Shown here one piece after another: positions 9,709 through 18,130 of a stretch of DNA of 64,000 nt. The position numbers and the translations under genes are program-made. The stretch lies in NCBI RefSeq assembly GCF_003951285.1, contig NZ_RXFQ01000013.1, positions 62,001 to 126,000 on the forward strand, read 5' to 3'. The stretch is from Variovorax beijingensis. GTDB taxonomy: Bacteria; Pseudomonadota; Gammaproteobacteria; Burkholderiales; Burkholderiaceae_C. Position 1 is the stretch's first letter, and the number at the start of each line of letters is the position of its first letter. Below the pieces are notes generated by a model. It was not told the origin of the DNA and did no database searches. It worked only from the letters and a program-made list of their open reading frames with translations.

Positions 9709-10680
9709 ATGGCGATCCAGTGGTTCCCCGGGCACATGTACACGACCCAGAAGGCCATCACCGAGCGGGTGAAGGACATCGACGTGGTCATCGAGCTGCT
9801 CGACGCGCGCCTGCCCGGCTCCAGCGCCAACCCGATGCTGGCCGAGCTCACGTCCGGGCGGCCCACGCTCAAGGTGCTCAACAAGCAGGACCTGGCCGAC
9901 CCCGCGCGCACGGCGCTCTGGCTTGCGCACTACAACGCGCTGCCGGCCACGCGCGCCATTGCGCTCGACGCGAGCCTGGCCACGCCCGCGCAGGCCATCG
10001 TGCGCGCCTGCCACGAGCTCTCGCCCAACCGCGGCGGCATGGCCAAGCCGATGCGCGTGCTGATCTGCGGCATTCCGAACGTCGGCAAGTCGACGCTCAT
10101 CAACACGCTCACCGGCAGCCGCAAGGCCAAGACCGGCGACGAGGCCGGCATCACCAAGCTGGAGCAGCGCATCACGCTGGCCGACGACTTCTACCTGTGG
10201 GACACGCCCGGCATGCTGTGGCCGCGCATCGTGGTGCCCAAGAGCGGCTACAACCTGGCGGCCAGCGGCGCCGTGGGGCGCAATGCCTTCGACGAGGAAG
10301 AAGTGGCGCTGGAGCTGCTCAACTACCTGAAGACGCACTACGCGGCAGGCATCACCGAGCGTTTCAAGCTGGCCGAGCACGACGCCGCGGCCATCGCCGC
10401 CATGAAGGACGAGGAAGTGCTCGACGCCATCGGCCGCAAGCGCGGCGCGCTGCTCGGCAAGGGCCGCGTCAACCTCCAGAAGGCGGCCGAGATCGTGATG
10501 CACGAGTTCCGCGCGGGCAGCCTCGGGCGCGTCACGCTCGAGACGCCCGAGGAGTTTGCAGGGTGGCTCGCCGAGGGGTTGCGCGCAGACGCGGAGCGTG
10601 CGGCAAAGAAGGCGGCGCGCGGCAAGAAGCGCAAGCCGGCTGCCGAGTCCGCCGAGGGCGAAGGGCCACGGCCGGACTGA
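9709..10680 (+). CDS. rbgA: Ribosome biogenesis GTPase YlqF/RbgA
   Basis: The 323-residue circularly permuted GTPase has G-motifs in the order G4-G1-G3: N-K-Q-D at 58-61, then G-I-P-N-V-G-K-S-T at 121-129, then D-T-P-G at 165-168. The N-terminal W-F-P-G-H-M is diagnostic of the YlqF/RbgA class. It acts late in 50S assembly. A basic Lys/Arg/Ala tail follows residue 290 and may bind rRNA. A Fur-family gene begins 35 bases downstream on the same strand. Confidence 0.93.
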   Translation: MAIQWFPGHMYTTQKAITERVKDIDVVIELLDARLPGSSANPMLAELTSGRPTLKVLNKQDLADPARTALWLAHYNALPATRAIALDASLATPAQAIVRACHELSPNRGGMAKPMRVLICGIPNVGKSTLINTLTGSRKAKTGDEAGITKLEQRITLADDFYLWDTPGMLWPRIVVPKSGYNLAASGAVGRNAFDEEEVALELLNYLKTHYAAGITERFKLAEHDAAAIAAMKDEEVLDAIGRKRGALLGKGRVNLQKAAEIVMHEFRAGSLGRVTLETPEEFAGWLAEGLRADAERAAKKAARGKKRKPAAESAEGEGPRPD

Positions 10681-10715
10681 CCAGCCGAAGGCCGCTCGCC
10701 CACTATCATCGAAAC

Positions 10716-11165
10716 ATGCAACGCCTCACGCGCCAACGCAACGCGGTCTTCTCCGCCTTCAGCGACACCGGCCTGGTGCTGACCGCACCTGAAATCCTCG
10801 AGCGCGCCCGCGCCATCGTGCCCGAGATCAGCCTCTCCACCGTGTACCGCCAGGTGTCCATGCTGCTGGCCGACGGCGAGATCGCCAAGGTCGAGCTGCC
10901 GGGCGAACCGGCGCGCTACGAAGTGGCCTGCAAGCCCGATGCGCACCGCCATTCGCACCATCACGGCGAAGAGGCCGACCACCACCATCATTACTTTCAC
11001 TGCGGCAGCTGCGGGCAGGTCTTCATGCTGCATGCATGCCCCGGACCCATGACCGACCTGGTGCCCAAGGGCTTCCGGGTGACGAGCCATGAAGTGACGC
11101 TGCATGGCGTGTGCGCGGCCTGCGCCGGCGCCGCCCGCAAGGCGCGGTCGCCGAAGGCGCACTGA
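10716..11165 (+). CDS. Fur-family transcriptional regulator with His-rich loop
   Basis: The 149-residue protein has a winged-helix domain (about 5-65, with L-S-T-V-Y-R-Q-V-S-M-L), then a histidine-rich stretch at 77-93 (H-R-H-S-H-H-H and D-H-H-H-H-Y-F-H), and two CxxC pairs at C96/C99 and C133/C136. The dimer domain is Fur/Zur/PerR-like. The dense histidines just before the first CxxC suggest metal binding stronger than in a typical Fur. It is a distinct paralogue from the protein encoded at 2024-2491. No obvious metal transporter is next to it; rbgA precedes and a DUF4139 gene is convergent. Metal specificity is not assigned. Confidence 0.85.
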   Translation: MQRLTRQRNAVFSAFSDTGLVLTAPEILERARAIVPEISLSTVYRQVSMLLADGEIAKVELPGEPARYEVACKPDAHRHSHHHGEEADHHHHYFHCGSCGQVFMLHACPGPMTDLVPKGFRVTSHEVTLHGVCAACAGAARKARSPKAH

Positions 11166-11179
11166 CGCTCGGCGGCGGG

Positions 11180-12799
11180 TCAGCGCACCTGCAGGCGCGC
11201 GTCCTTCGGATAGCTGATGGTGTAGTCGGCCGCGACGCGCGCGGTCTTGCCGGGCTCCAGGTCGAAGCGCCACATGGCGAGCCCGGGCTGCTTGTTCCAG
11301 GCCAGTTCGCCGGGCTGCGGCGAGAACTGCGCGGCCACGCGCACCTGCTCGTCAACGGAGACGGGAGCCGCCTCGAGCACCTGCACCGCGATCGGCGTGC
11401 GGTGGCGGTTCTCCACCACGTAGGCGCGCTGCACCTTGCGCTCGGCGCGCGAGCCGGCAAAGCCGCCCGTGCCCTGGCTGTCGTTCTCGGGCTCGGCCTG
11501 CACGCGCACCAGTTCGTCGCGGCCGAAGGAGAGCGTGAGCCTGGCGTCGCTCGGCGCGCTCCACCGGCCGCTGCCGACGAAGTTGCCGTCGCGGTAGAGC
11601 TGCAGCGCACCGGCCGGCCATACGCCCGCCGGCTGCGCGAGTTCGGCGACCAGGAAGGCGCTGGCGTCCACGCGCGGGCTGGTGCGTGCGGCAAGCTTCG
11701 CCGTGTCTTCGTGCTGGCCCAGCGCCAGCGTCACGCGCTGGCCGCTGGAGGGCACGTCGATGCTCTGGGGCACCGCGAATTCGGTGGCAAAGCTGTTGTC
11801 GAACACGTTCACGTCGAACTGGGGCTCCGTGGCCTCGGCCATGGCGCGCCGGTCGGCGGATGCGGCGGGCGCCGGCGCCGCCATCATCGCGGGCATGCCC
11901 GCCTGGACACGCGGCGGCGGCTCGATGCCGATGCGCCACGCCGTGGGTGTGCGGCCCGCGGTCTCGCGGCGCGGCTGGCCGGTGGAGAGCACCAGCTTCA
12001 CGCCGCGCCAGTCTTCGCCGGTGGCCTGCGCCACCAATGCCTGGCGCTCGATGCGCACCTTGCTCGTGGCGGTGTCGAGCAGCGCGCGGTAAGTGGGCGT
12101 CCAGCCGGGGCCGGCGACCTGGTAGCTCAGCTTCACGTCGGCATCGGCGCTGGCGGCCAGCGTCACGGTCACGGCCATCACCTGCGCGCCGTGGCCTTGC
12201 GAGCGCTTGCGCTCGGCCAGCAGCGGGTTCAGCTGCCGGTCGATGTCGGCCTGCCTGCGCTGGATCTGGTGCTGTTTGAGCAGCGAGTCCTGCCCGGTAC
12301 GGCGCATCGCCTCGGCCATGGCGGCGAGGTTGCGTGCATCCATCGGCGCGCGGGCGCCCTGGGCCGATTCGCCGCTGCCGCCCGAGAGGCCTTTCAGGTA
12401 GCCCGTCACCATGCCCAGCGCGTCATTCTCGGCCTGCAGCGCGGCCTTCTGGTCTTCGAGTTCGCGGATGCGGCCGTCGAGCGCGCTGGCGGCGCAGCGG
12501 GGCGACAGTTCGCGCGCCTCGCTGAGCACCGAGGTCTCGCCCACGCGCACCGATGCGCCGGCCGACACCTGCAGGCTCTGCACGTCGAGAGTCGCGGGCA
12601 GGCAGGCGAAAGTGACCGACCGGCTGCCGGCCGCAACGCGCGCGACGCGCTCCACCGTGGCGCTGCCGGGATAGACCTTGACCTGGGTGATGCGCGAGTT
12701 GTCGGCTGCGGCTTGCGCAAGGGCGCCGGTACTCGCCGCCAGCCATGCGGCGGCGGCGAAGGTGGCACGGAGAAGAAAGGCGGCGGAGGGTGCTTTCAT
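11180..12799 (-). CDS. DUF4140/DUF4139 (mucoidy inhibitor A-like) exported protein
   Basis: The 539-residue protein has a signal peptide (F-L-L-R-A-T-F-A-A-A-A-W-L-A, cleavage near 30), then I-T-Q-V-K-V-Y-P-G-S-A-T-V-E-R, the start of the DUF4140 domain. A helical coiled-coil region follows at about 105-190 (R-E-L-E-D-Q-K-A-A-L-Q-A-E-N), and a large C-terminal beta-rich DUF4139 domain holds V-A-G-P-G-W-T-P-T-Y-R-A-L-L-D. The family is named after a Streptomyces/Pseudomonas mucoidy-associated protein, but its biochemical role is unknown. The start is the ATG before the lysine-containing signal peptide; the frame upstream is open but not signal-like. Confidence 0.85.
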   Translation of the reverse strand: MKAPSAAFLLRATFAAAAWLAASTGALAQAAADNSRITQVKVYPGSATVERVARVAAGSRSVTFACLPATLDVQSLQVSAGASVRVGETSVLSEARELSPRCAASALDGRIRELEDQKAALQAENDALGMVTGYLKGLSGGSGESAQGARAPMDARNLAAMAEAMRRTGQDSLLKQHQIQRRQADIDRQLNPLLAERKRSQGHGAQVMAVTVTLAASADADVKLSYQVAGPGWTPTYRALLDTATSKVRIERQALVAQATGEDWRGVKLVLSTGQPRRETAGRTPTAWRIGIEPPPRVQAGMPAMMAAPAPAASADRRAMAEATEPQFDVNVFDNSFATEFAVPQSIDVPSSGQRVTLALGQHEDTAKLAARTSPRVDASAFLVAELAQPAGVWPAGALQLYRDGNFVGSGRWSAPSDARLTLSFGRDELVRVQAEPENDSQGTGGFAGSRAERKVQRAYVVENRHRTPIAVQVLEAAPVSVDEQVRVAAQFSPQPGELAWNKQPGLAMWRFDLEPGKTARVAADYTISYPKDARLQVR

Positions 12800-13020
12800 G
12801 GAGAACCTTCGGAAGTGGATGGATGGCTTGTCTCCACTCATACGGCCGGGCGCGTCCAACGGGGTCGAGTCACTGCGAATTTTTTCGGACGCGGGTGCTG
12901 CTGTCGCCAATGCAACCGCAGGGGCGCTGCCGGTCACGCGCGCGACGAGGCGTGGCGGCTGCGCTTCGTAGAGTGGGGTCGCCCGCTAGCCAACGCATTT
13001 CCGATCCAAGGAGATCCTCC

Positions 13021-13440
13021 ATGCTCGACACCATCCAGGCCATCAACAAGACCGCTGCCTTCAACCGCTGGGCCGGCTTCGAAGTCACCCGCGCCGCCGC
13101 CGGCGAAGCCGAACTGCGCATGGAATGGCGCGAGGAAGACATGGGCCAGTACGCCGGTTTCCTGCATGCGGGGCTGATCGGCGCCATGCTCGACACGGCC
13201 TGCGGCTTCGCGGCCGCCACGGTGGCGGGCCGCGTGCTGGCCTCGCATTTCTCGGTGAACTGTTTGTCGCCCGCGCTGGGCCGTGCCTTCATCGCGCGCG
13301 GCAAGGTGGTGAAGGCGGGGCGCAAGCAGGTGTTCACCACCGCCGAACTCTATGGCCAGGGCGATGGCGACAGCCTCAAGCTCGTGGCGACGGGGAGTGC
13401 CATCCTGGTTCCGGTGGAAGAGCCTCCGCCGGCAAAGTGA
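13021..13440 (+). CDS. PaaI-family hotdog thioesterase
   Basis: The 139-residue hotdog protein contains G-F-L-H-A-G-L-I-G-A-M-L-D-T-A-C-G-F at about 50-67, matching the PaaI/YdiI pattern in which the H-A/H-G loop and a downstream Asp carry catalysis. The final strands (V-V-K-A-G-R-K-Q-V-F-T-T-A-E-L) are typical. It should hydrolyse acyl-CoA thioesters, possibly aromatic ones. An excellent ribosome site, AGGAG, precedes the ATG. The last 65 bases overlap the 3' end of the convergent acyltransferase gene. Confidence 0.9.
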   Translation: MLDTIQAINKTAAFNRWAGFEVTRAAAGEAELRMEWREEDMGQYAGFLHAGLIGAMLDTACGFAAATVAGRVLASHFSVNCLSPALGRAFIARGKVVKAGRKQVFTTAELYGQGDGDSLKLVATGSAILVPVEEPPPAK

Positions 13441-14617
13441 CAGCCGCCTTGGCGCCGGCGCGCCGGAGCTTGAGTCCGAACAGCGGCCGCAGCCAGTTGA
13501 AGCGGCGAATCAAGCCGTCGGTGAGCAGCCAGCAGCCCGCGACGGTCAGCACGACCAGCAGCGTGGGCTCCAGCACCGGCCCCAGCGCGAGCGGAGCCAG
13601 CAGCGCGACGCCGGCGATGATCAGCGTCTGGTGCAGCACGTACCACGGGTACACCGACTCGTTGGCCCAGCGCAGCCAGGGCCACGGGCGGTTCAGGTGG
13701 CGGTGGCCATGGCCCAGGATGGTGGCGACCGCCAGCCACAGATAGAGCATGCGCAAGCTGTCCATCAGCACGCCGGAGGGCGGGCCCTTGGCGCCGAGCC
13801 GCAGCACGATGAAGGTGGTGATCGCCGCCGCGGCCAGCGCCAGAGATATCCGCCGCAGGCGTTCCAGTTCGCGCCACACGCCCGTGTCCACGCCCATCCA
13901 GTAGCCGTAGAGGAACACGGTGAAGTAGACGCTGTGCAGGTGAAAGTCGCGGACCAGGTTGTGCGTGGGCGGAAAGTGCCGCGCCAGCAGCATCGTCCAG
14001 ACCAGCAGCGGGAGCGCCGGCAGCAGCAGCAGCCTCCAGCCGCGCAGCCCGTTGAAGCGGCGGCGCATCCACTGGCCGGCCGGTGACCGCCACAGCGGCA
14101 GCGTCAGGGCAATGAGCGCCGTGTAGGTGAACAGGTAGGGCAGGTACCAGAGGTGGTTCCATGTGATGCCGAACTCCGCGCCGGCGAAGGCCGCCTTCGG
14201 CCACGGATCGCTCATGGAAAGATAGCGCAGCAGGAAGGCGCCGAAGCCCGGCGCCACCAGGCCGCTGGCCACGCCTTGCGCATAGGCCTGGTAGGGCACG
14301 ACCACCGCCATGCCGAAGGCCAGCGGCAGCATCAGCCGCACGCCGCGGCTACGCAGCAGGCCCCAGGTGCCCTGGCTGCGGCTCAGGAAGCCCAGCGACA
14401 CGCCCGAGACCAGGAACACCAGATCCATGCGCCAGAGGTTGAGCACGCGCATCGGCCACTGCAGCCATTCGGCCGCATGCGGACTCTTGAGGTGCCAGGG
14501 CCAGTCGGCCACGTAGTACATCGCCACGTGGTACAGGATGACCAGCAGGAAGGCCAGCGCGCGCAGCGCGTCGATGTCGTGCCGCCGGTCGGACAAGGTG
14601 GATGGGGTTGTGCTCAT
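13376..14617 (-). CDS. Acyltransferase family 3 membrane protein
   Basis: The 413-residue integral membrane protein opens R-H-D-I-D-A-L-R-A-L-A-F-L-L-V-I-L-Y-H, the hallmark start of acyltransferase-3 proteins. About ten hydrophobic segments follow, including one with V-L-N-L-W-R-M-D-L-V-F-L-V-S-G. These enzymes O-acylate sugars or glycans such as OPG, LPS or exopolysaccharide across the inner membrane. The chosen ATG lies just before the motif; a longer frame has a basic non-hydrophobic leader. It is divergent from the LytTR membrane regulator and convergent, with overlap, with the thioesterase gene. The acceptor is unknown. Confidence 0.88.
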   Translation of the reverse strand: MSTTPSTLSDRRHDIDALRALAFLLVILYHVAMYYVADWPWHLKSPHAAEWLQWPMRVLNLWRMDLVFLVSGVSLGFLSRSQGTWGLLRSRGVRLMLPLAFGMAVVVPYQAYAQGVASGLVAPGFGAFLLRYLSMSDPWPKAAFAGAEFGITWNHLWYLPYLFTYTALIALTLPLWRSPAGQWMRRRFNGLRGWRLLLLPALPLLVWTMLLARHFPPTHNLVRDFHLHSVYFTVFLYGYWMGVDTGVWRELERLRRISLALAAAAITTFIVLRLGAKGPPSGVLMDSLRMLYLWLAVATILGHGHRHLNRPWPWLRWANESVYPWYVLHQTLIIAGVALLAPLALGPVLEPTLLVVLTVAGCWLLTDGLIRRFNWLRPLFGLKLRRAGAKAAVTLPAEALPPEPGWHSPSPRA

Positions 14618-14747
14618 CGGTCGATGGTTGCGTCCATCCGCCGCGCGCGGCCTGCCCGCGGGACGGATCGCGGGCCTTTTGTGACGAGCGGTGCCCTGCA
14701 GGGACGAAATTCGCCCGCCCGGCGCGAGGATCGCGAGAATCCCGGGC

Positions 14748-15653
14748 ATGGGAGATTCCCGCAAGAACCTGTACGAGCGCTACGAACCCATCCGCCGCCG
14801 CGTGGAAGTGGGCTTCTGGATCGTCTTCATGGCACTGCAGGCGGTGTTCAATACCACCGTGGCGCTGGTCGACGCGCGCGACCGCGCCGTGCCCCGCGCC
14901 GCGTGGGAAATCGTCACCTGGGAGGTGTCGAGCCACCTCGTGCTGCTGGCGCTGGTGCCGGCGGTGGTGGCCATCCAGCACCGGCTGTCGCCGCTCGCGC
15001 GCACCCACCTGCTGCGCTACCTGGGCTGGCACCTGGCCGCCAGCGTGGTCTTCAGCGTGGTGCACGTGGCGGCGATGTTCGCGCTGCGCGCCATGGTCTA
15101 CGCGGCGGCCGGCGAGCGCTACGACTTCGCGGGCTGGACCGGGCGCTGGGGCTACGAATACCTGAAGGACGTGCGCGCCTACCTGTCGATGGTGTTCGGC
15201 ATCTGGGTCTACGGCGTGTTCATGCTGCGGCTGCAGGGCGAGGCGCGCGTGCTCGACCAGCCCGAGGCGGCGGCGGCAGCGCTGGCCGAGCCCGCCGAAG
15301 CCCATCAGGCTGCCGCGCCGCCCGCGCGGCCCGAGCGCTTCCTGGTGCGCAAGCTGCGGCGCGAATTCCTGATTGCCGCCGGCGACATCGATTGGCTCCA
15401 GGCCGAAGGCAACTACATCGGCCTGCACGTCAACGGCCACGACTACCTGCTGCGCGCCACGCTCACCGATTTTCTGGCGCAGCTCGATCCCGCCCATTTC
15501 GTGCGCGTGCACCGCAGCCACGCGGTCAATCTCGGCCGCATCAAGGAAATCGAGCCGCTCGACGGCGGCGATGCCCGGCTGCACATGCACGATGGCAGCA
15601 CGGTGCCCTGCAGCCGGCGCTATCGCGATGCCTTGCGTGCCGGGGCGAGTTGA
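14748..15653 (+). CDS. Membrane-anchored LytTR transcriptional regulator
   Basis: The 301-residue one-component regulator has four predicted membrane helices in the first 165 residues (around 20-42, 66-86, 95-120 and 140-165). An Ala/Pro/Glu-rich linker runs to about 195, and a LytTR DNA-binding domain covers 200-300 (I-D-W-L-Q-A-E-G-N-Y-I, V-R-V-H-R-S-H-A-V-N, the closing P-C-S-R-R-Y-R-D-A-L). It has neither receiver nor kinase, so the membrane part is presumably the sensor. It is divergent from the acyltransferase gene, which could be its target. The longer ATG at 14691 lacks support. Confidence 0.87.
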   Translation: MGDSRKNLYERYEPIRRRVEVGFWIVFMALQAVFNTTVALVDARDRAVPRAAWEIVTWEVSSHLVLLALVPAVVAIQHRLSPLARTHLLRYLGWHLAASVVFSVVHVAAMFALRAMVYAAAGERYDFAGWTGRWGYEYLKDVRAYLSMVFGIWVYGVFMLRLQGEARVLDQPEAAAAALAEPAEAHQAAAPPARPERFLVRKLRREFLIAAGDIDWLQAEGNYIGLHVNGHDYLLRATLTDFLAQLDPAHFVRVHRSHAVNLGRIKEIEPLDGGDARLHMHDGSTVPCSRRYRDALRAGAS

Positions 15654-15684
15654 CTTCGGGCAACGCCTCCGTCGTCCCGTTCCG

Positions 15685-15699
15685 GTGCAACCTTTGCAC
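15685..15699. promoter_or_regulatory. Palindrome upstream of the sigma-54-type promoter
   Basis: GTGCA-ACCTT-TGCAC is a perfect 5-5-5 inverted repeat centred about 80 bases before the predicted start of amt transcription, where an enhancer-binding protein such as NtrC would sit. The half-sites are in the opposite order to the classical NtrC consensus, so the identity of the binder is unsure. A second palindrome, GGTGCATGCACC, is at 15789-15800. Confidence 0.35.
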
Positions 15700-15744
15700 T
15701 GAGAGTGCCCATTCGCGGTCATTTCGCACCACTAAAGAGCTTTC

Positions 15745-15760
15745 AGGCACCATTTTTGCT
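15745..15760 (+). promoter_or_regulatory. Sigma-54 (-24/-12) promoter of the ammonium transporter
   Basis: AGGCACCATTTTTGCT matches the RpoN consensus YTGGCACG-N4-TTGCW at the invariant GG (15746-15747) and GC (15758-15759) with exactly ten bases between. Transcription would start near 15771, leaving a 60-base leader before the amt ATG. Nitrogen-regulated amt genes are classical RpoN targets. Confidence 0.65.
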
Positions 15761-15830
15761 TTCCTGCGGCGCTGCCCCGAGCAATTCGGGTGCATGCACC
15801 AATTCAAACCAAAAACTGCAAGAAGCTCCA

Positions 15831-17033
15831 ATGGACGCACTCAAACAGGGCGCAGACGCGCTGTTCATTCTTCTCGGCGCGATCATGGTGCTGGCCATGC
15901 ATGCCGGTTTCGCCTTCCTGGAACTGGGCACCGTGCGCAAGAAGAACCAGGTCAATGCGCTGGTCAAGATCCTGGTCGACTTCTCGGTCTCGACCATCGT
16001 GTACTTTCTCGTAGGCTATGGCGTGGCCTACGGCATGCACTTCTTCGTGGGCGCTACGGAGCTCGCGGCCAAGAGCGGCTACGAGCTCGTGAAGTTCTTC
16101 TTCCTGCTCACCTTCGCGGCGGCCATCCCGGCGATCATTTCGGGCGGCATTGCCGAACGCGCCAAATTCTGGCCTCAACTGATCGCTACGGCGGTCATCG
16201 TCGGCGTCGTCTATCCGCTGTACGAGGGCATTGCCTGGAACAAGGCCTTCGGCATCCAGGCGTGGATCGCCTCCGTCACGGGCAGCGAGTTCCACGACTT
16301 TGCCGGCTCGGTGGTAGTGCACGCGGTGGGCGGCTGGCTCGCACTGCCGGCGGTCATCCTGTTGGGCGCGCGCCGCAACCGCTACCGCGGCGACGGCTCG
16401 CTGAGCGCGCATCCGCCCTCGAACATTCCTTTCCTGGCGCTGGGTGCCTGGGTGCTGTGCGTGGGCTGGTTCGGCTTCAACGTGATGAGTGCGCAGAGCA
16501 TCGACAAGATCTCCGGCCTGGTGGCCGTCAACTCGCTCATGGCGATGGTGGGCGGCACGCTGGTGGCACTGGCCATGGGAAAGAACGACCCCGGCTTCGT
16601 CTACAACGGCCCGCTCGCCGGATTGGTGGCCGTGTGCGCGGGTTCCGACCTGATGCATCCGCTGGGCGCGCTGGTAGTGGGCGGCGTGGCCGGCGCCATC
16701 TTCGTGGCCATGTTCACGCTCACGCAGAACAAGTGGAAGATCGACGACGTGCTCGGCGTCTGGCCGCTGCACGGCCTGTGCGGCACCTGGGGCGGCATTG
16801 CGGCGGGCATCTTCGGCACGCAGGCGCTGGGCGGCATCGGCGGCGTGAGCGTCTGGGCGCAGCTCATCGGCACCTTGATGGGCGTGGCATGGGCTGCGCT
16901 CGCAGGGGCGCTGGTGTATGGGGCGCTCAAGGCGACGATGGGGCTGCGGCTGACGCAGGAAGAGGAATACGACGGCGCCGACCTGTCGATCCACCATATC
17001 TCGGCGACGCCGGAGCGTGAGGTGAACTGGTAA
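15831..17033 (+). CDS. amtB: Ammonium transporter (Amt family)
   Basis: The 400-residue protein has eleven predicted membrane helices. Key sites are visible: D-F-A-G-S-V-V-V-H-A-V-G-G with the family Asp and first pore histidine, and P-L-H-G-L-C-G-T-W-G-G with the second pore histidine near 320. The mature N-terminus begins at D-A-L-K-Q-G-A-D-A-L-F, giving usual Amt length without a separate signal peptide. It carries ammonium across the inner membrane. Unlike many proteobacteria, no glnK gene precedes it; the upstream gene is a LytTR regulator. A GCCGCG-AGAG-CGCGGC hairpin at 17070-17085 follows the gene but has no U-tract. Confidence 0.95.
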   Translation: MDALKQGADALFILLGAIMVLAMHAGFAFLELGTVRKKNQVNALVKILVDFSVSTIVYFLVGYGVAYGMHFFVGATELAAKSGYELVKFFFLLTFAAAIPAIISGGIAERAKFWPQLIATAVIVGVVYPLYEGIAWNKAFGIQAWIASVTGSEFHDFAGSVVVHAVGGWLALPAVILLGARRNRYRGDGSLSAHPPSNIPFLALGAWVLCVGWFGFNVMSAQSIDKISGLVAVNSLMAMVGGTLVALAMGKNDPGFVYNGPLAGLVAVCAGSDLMHPLGALVVGGVAGAIFVAMFTLTQNKWKIDDVLGVWPLHGLCGTWGGIAAGIFGTQALGGIGGVSVWAQLIGTLMGVAWAALAGALVYGALKATMGLRLTQEEEYDGADLSIHHISATPEREVNW

Positions 17034-17155
17034 CGCGATCTGCTGAAGCGTATGCATCCGGCTCACATAGCCGCGAGAGCGCGGCCCAAGAGCACAAAAG
17101 CGCGGTCTGTAGCAAACTCGCCCGACCGCTTCGCTTCCACTTTCAACCGACGCCA

Positions 17156-18091
17156 ATGACCCAAGCTCCCCCCGCCCTCGAAGTCCTCCCCCGCGATCTC
17201 TCCGCCTACCGCAAGGGCAACGTCGGCATCGACTACGTGCACCGCTTCGAGTCCGGCAAGCCGGGCCCCCACGTGCTGATCAACGCGCTCACGCACGGCA
17301 ATGAAATCTGCGGCATGACCGCCGCCACGCACCTGCTCGACACCAACGTGCGCCCGAAGATCGGCACGCTCACCGTGAGCTTTGCCAACGTGGAAGCGTA
17401 CGAGTCCTTCGACCAGGCGCTGCCCTTCGACAGCCGCCAGCTGGTGCACAACCTCAACCGCATCTGGTCGCCCGAATGGCTCGACGGCACCGAAGACAGC
17501 CCCGAACTGCGCCGCGCTCGCGCGCTGCGGCCGGTGGTGAGGGCGGCCGACCACATCCTGGACATCCACTCCACCAGCCAGCCGGTGATTCCGTTCTGGG
17601 TGTATCCCGCCTATGACCGCAATGCCGAGGCGGCGCTGGCCATCGGCCGTCCGTCGGTGCACCTGGTGATGCCCGACGGCCTGGGCTCCGGCACGCCGCT
17701 GATCCAGCATGGCCGCCACGGCCTGCCCGATGGCAAGGGCGTGGCGCTGGTGGCCGAATGCGGCCAGCACTTCCTGCGCTCGGCCTCCGAGCTGGCCACC
17801 GCCATCTCGCTCGACTTCCTGGCGCACTTCGGCCTCATCGACAAGGACCCCGCCGCGCCGACGCCCGGCCCGCAGCGCCGCTTCGAGCTGCTGCAGACGC
17901 ACGTCATCAAGTCGGAAGAGTTTGCGTTCGTGCGCCCGCTGATCGGCTTCGAGACCTTTGCCAAGGGCGAACTGATCGCCACCAACGGCCCGGACGAGAT
18001 CCGCGCGCCGTGCGACGAATGCACGATCTTCATGCCCGCGCAGCGGGTGATCGTGGGGCGCGAGGCGGTGTACCTCACAAAGCCGATCTGA
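17156..18091 (+). CDS. Succinylglutamate desuccinylase/aspartoacylase family enzyme
   Basis: The 311-residue zinc carboxypeptidase-like amidohydrolase has the first metal motif H-G-N-E (His47, Glu50) and the second histidine at 138 in L-D-I-H-S-T. F-D-S-R-Q-L-V-H-N-L-N-R-I between them matches the substrate-binding Asn-Arg region. These enzymes cleave N-acyl amino acids or related amides. AstE or aspartoacylase proper is not implied, since no arginine-succinyl pathway genes are nearby. It is convergent with the M23 peptidase gene. Substrate unknown. Confidence 0.85.
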   Translation: MTQAPPALEVLPRDLSAYRKGNVGIDYVHRFESGKPGPHVLINALTHGNEICGMTAATHLLDTNVRPKIGTLTVSFANVEAYESFDQALPFDSRQLVHNLNRIWSPEWLDGTEDSPELRRARALRPVVRAADHILDIHSTSQPVIPFWVYPAYDRNAEAALAIGRPSVHLVMPDGLGSGTPLIQHGRHGLPDGKGVALVAECGQHFLRSASELATAISLDFLAHFGLIDKDPAAPTPGPQRRFELLQTHVIKSEEFAFVRPLIGFETFAKGELIATNGPDEIRAPCDECTIFMPAQRVIVGREAVYLTKPI

Positions 18092-18130
18092 AGGGGGCCG
18101 GTTGGCAGACCCAGGCGGGCCAGGCTGTGT

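Noticed and set aside
14153..17020. Plus-strand frame of about 955 codons running across the acyltransferase, LytTR and amt genes
   Set aside because: It crosses three unrelated real genes in another frame or strand, and its translation is Arg/Ala/Gly/Pro-rich with no fold. It is a frame shadow.
17070..17085. GCCGCG-AGAG-CGCGGC hairpin after amt as a terminator
   Set aside because: The stem is perfect but no T-run follows, so it is not called as a terminator.
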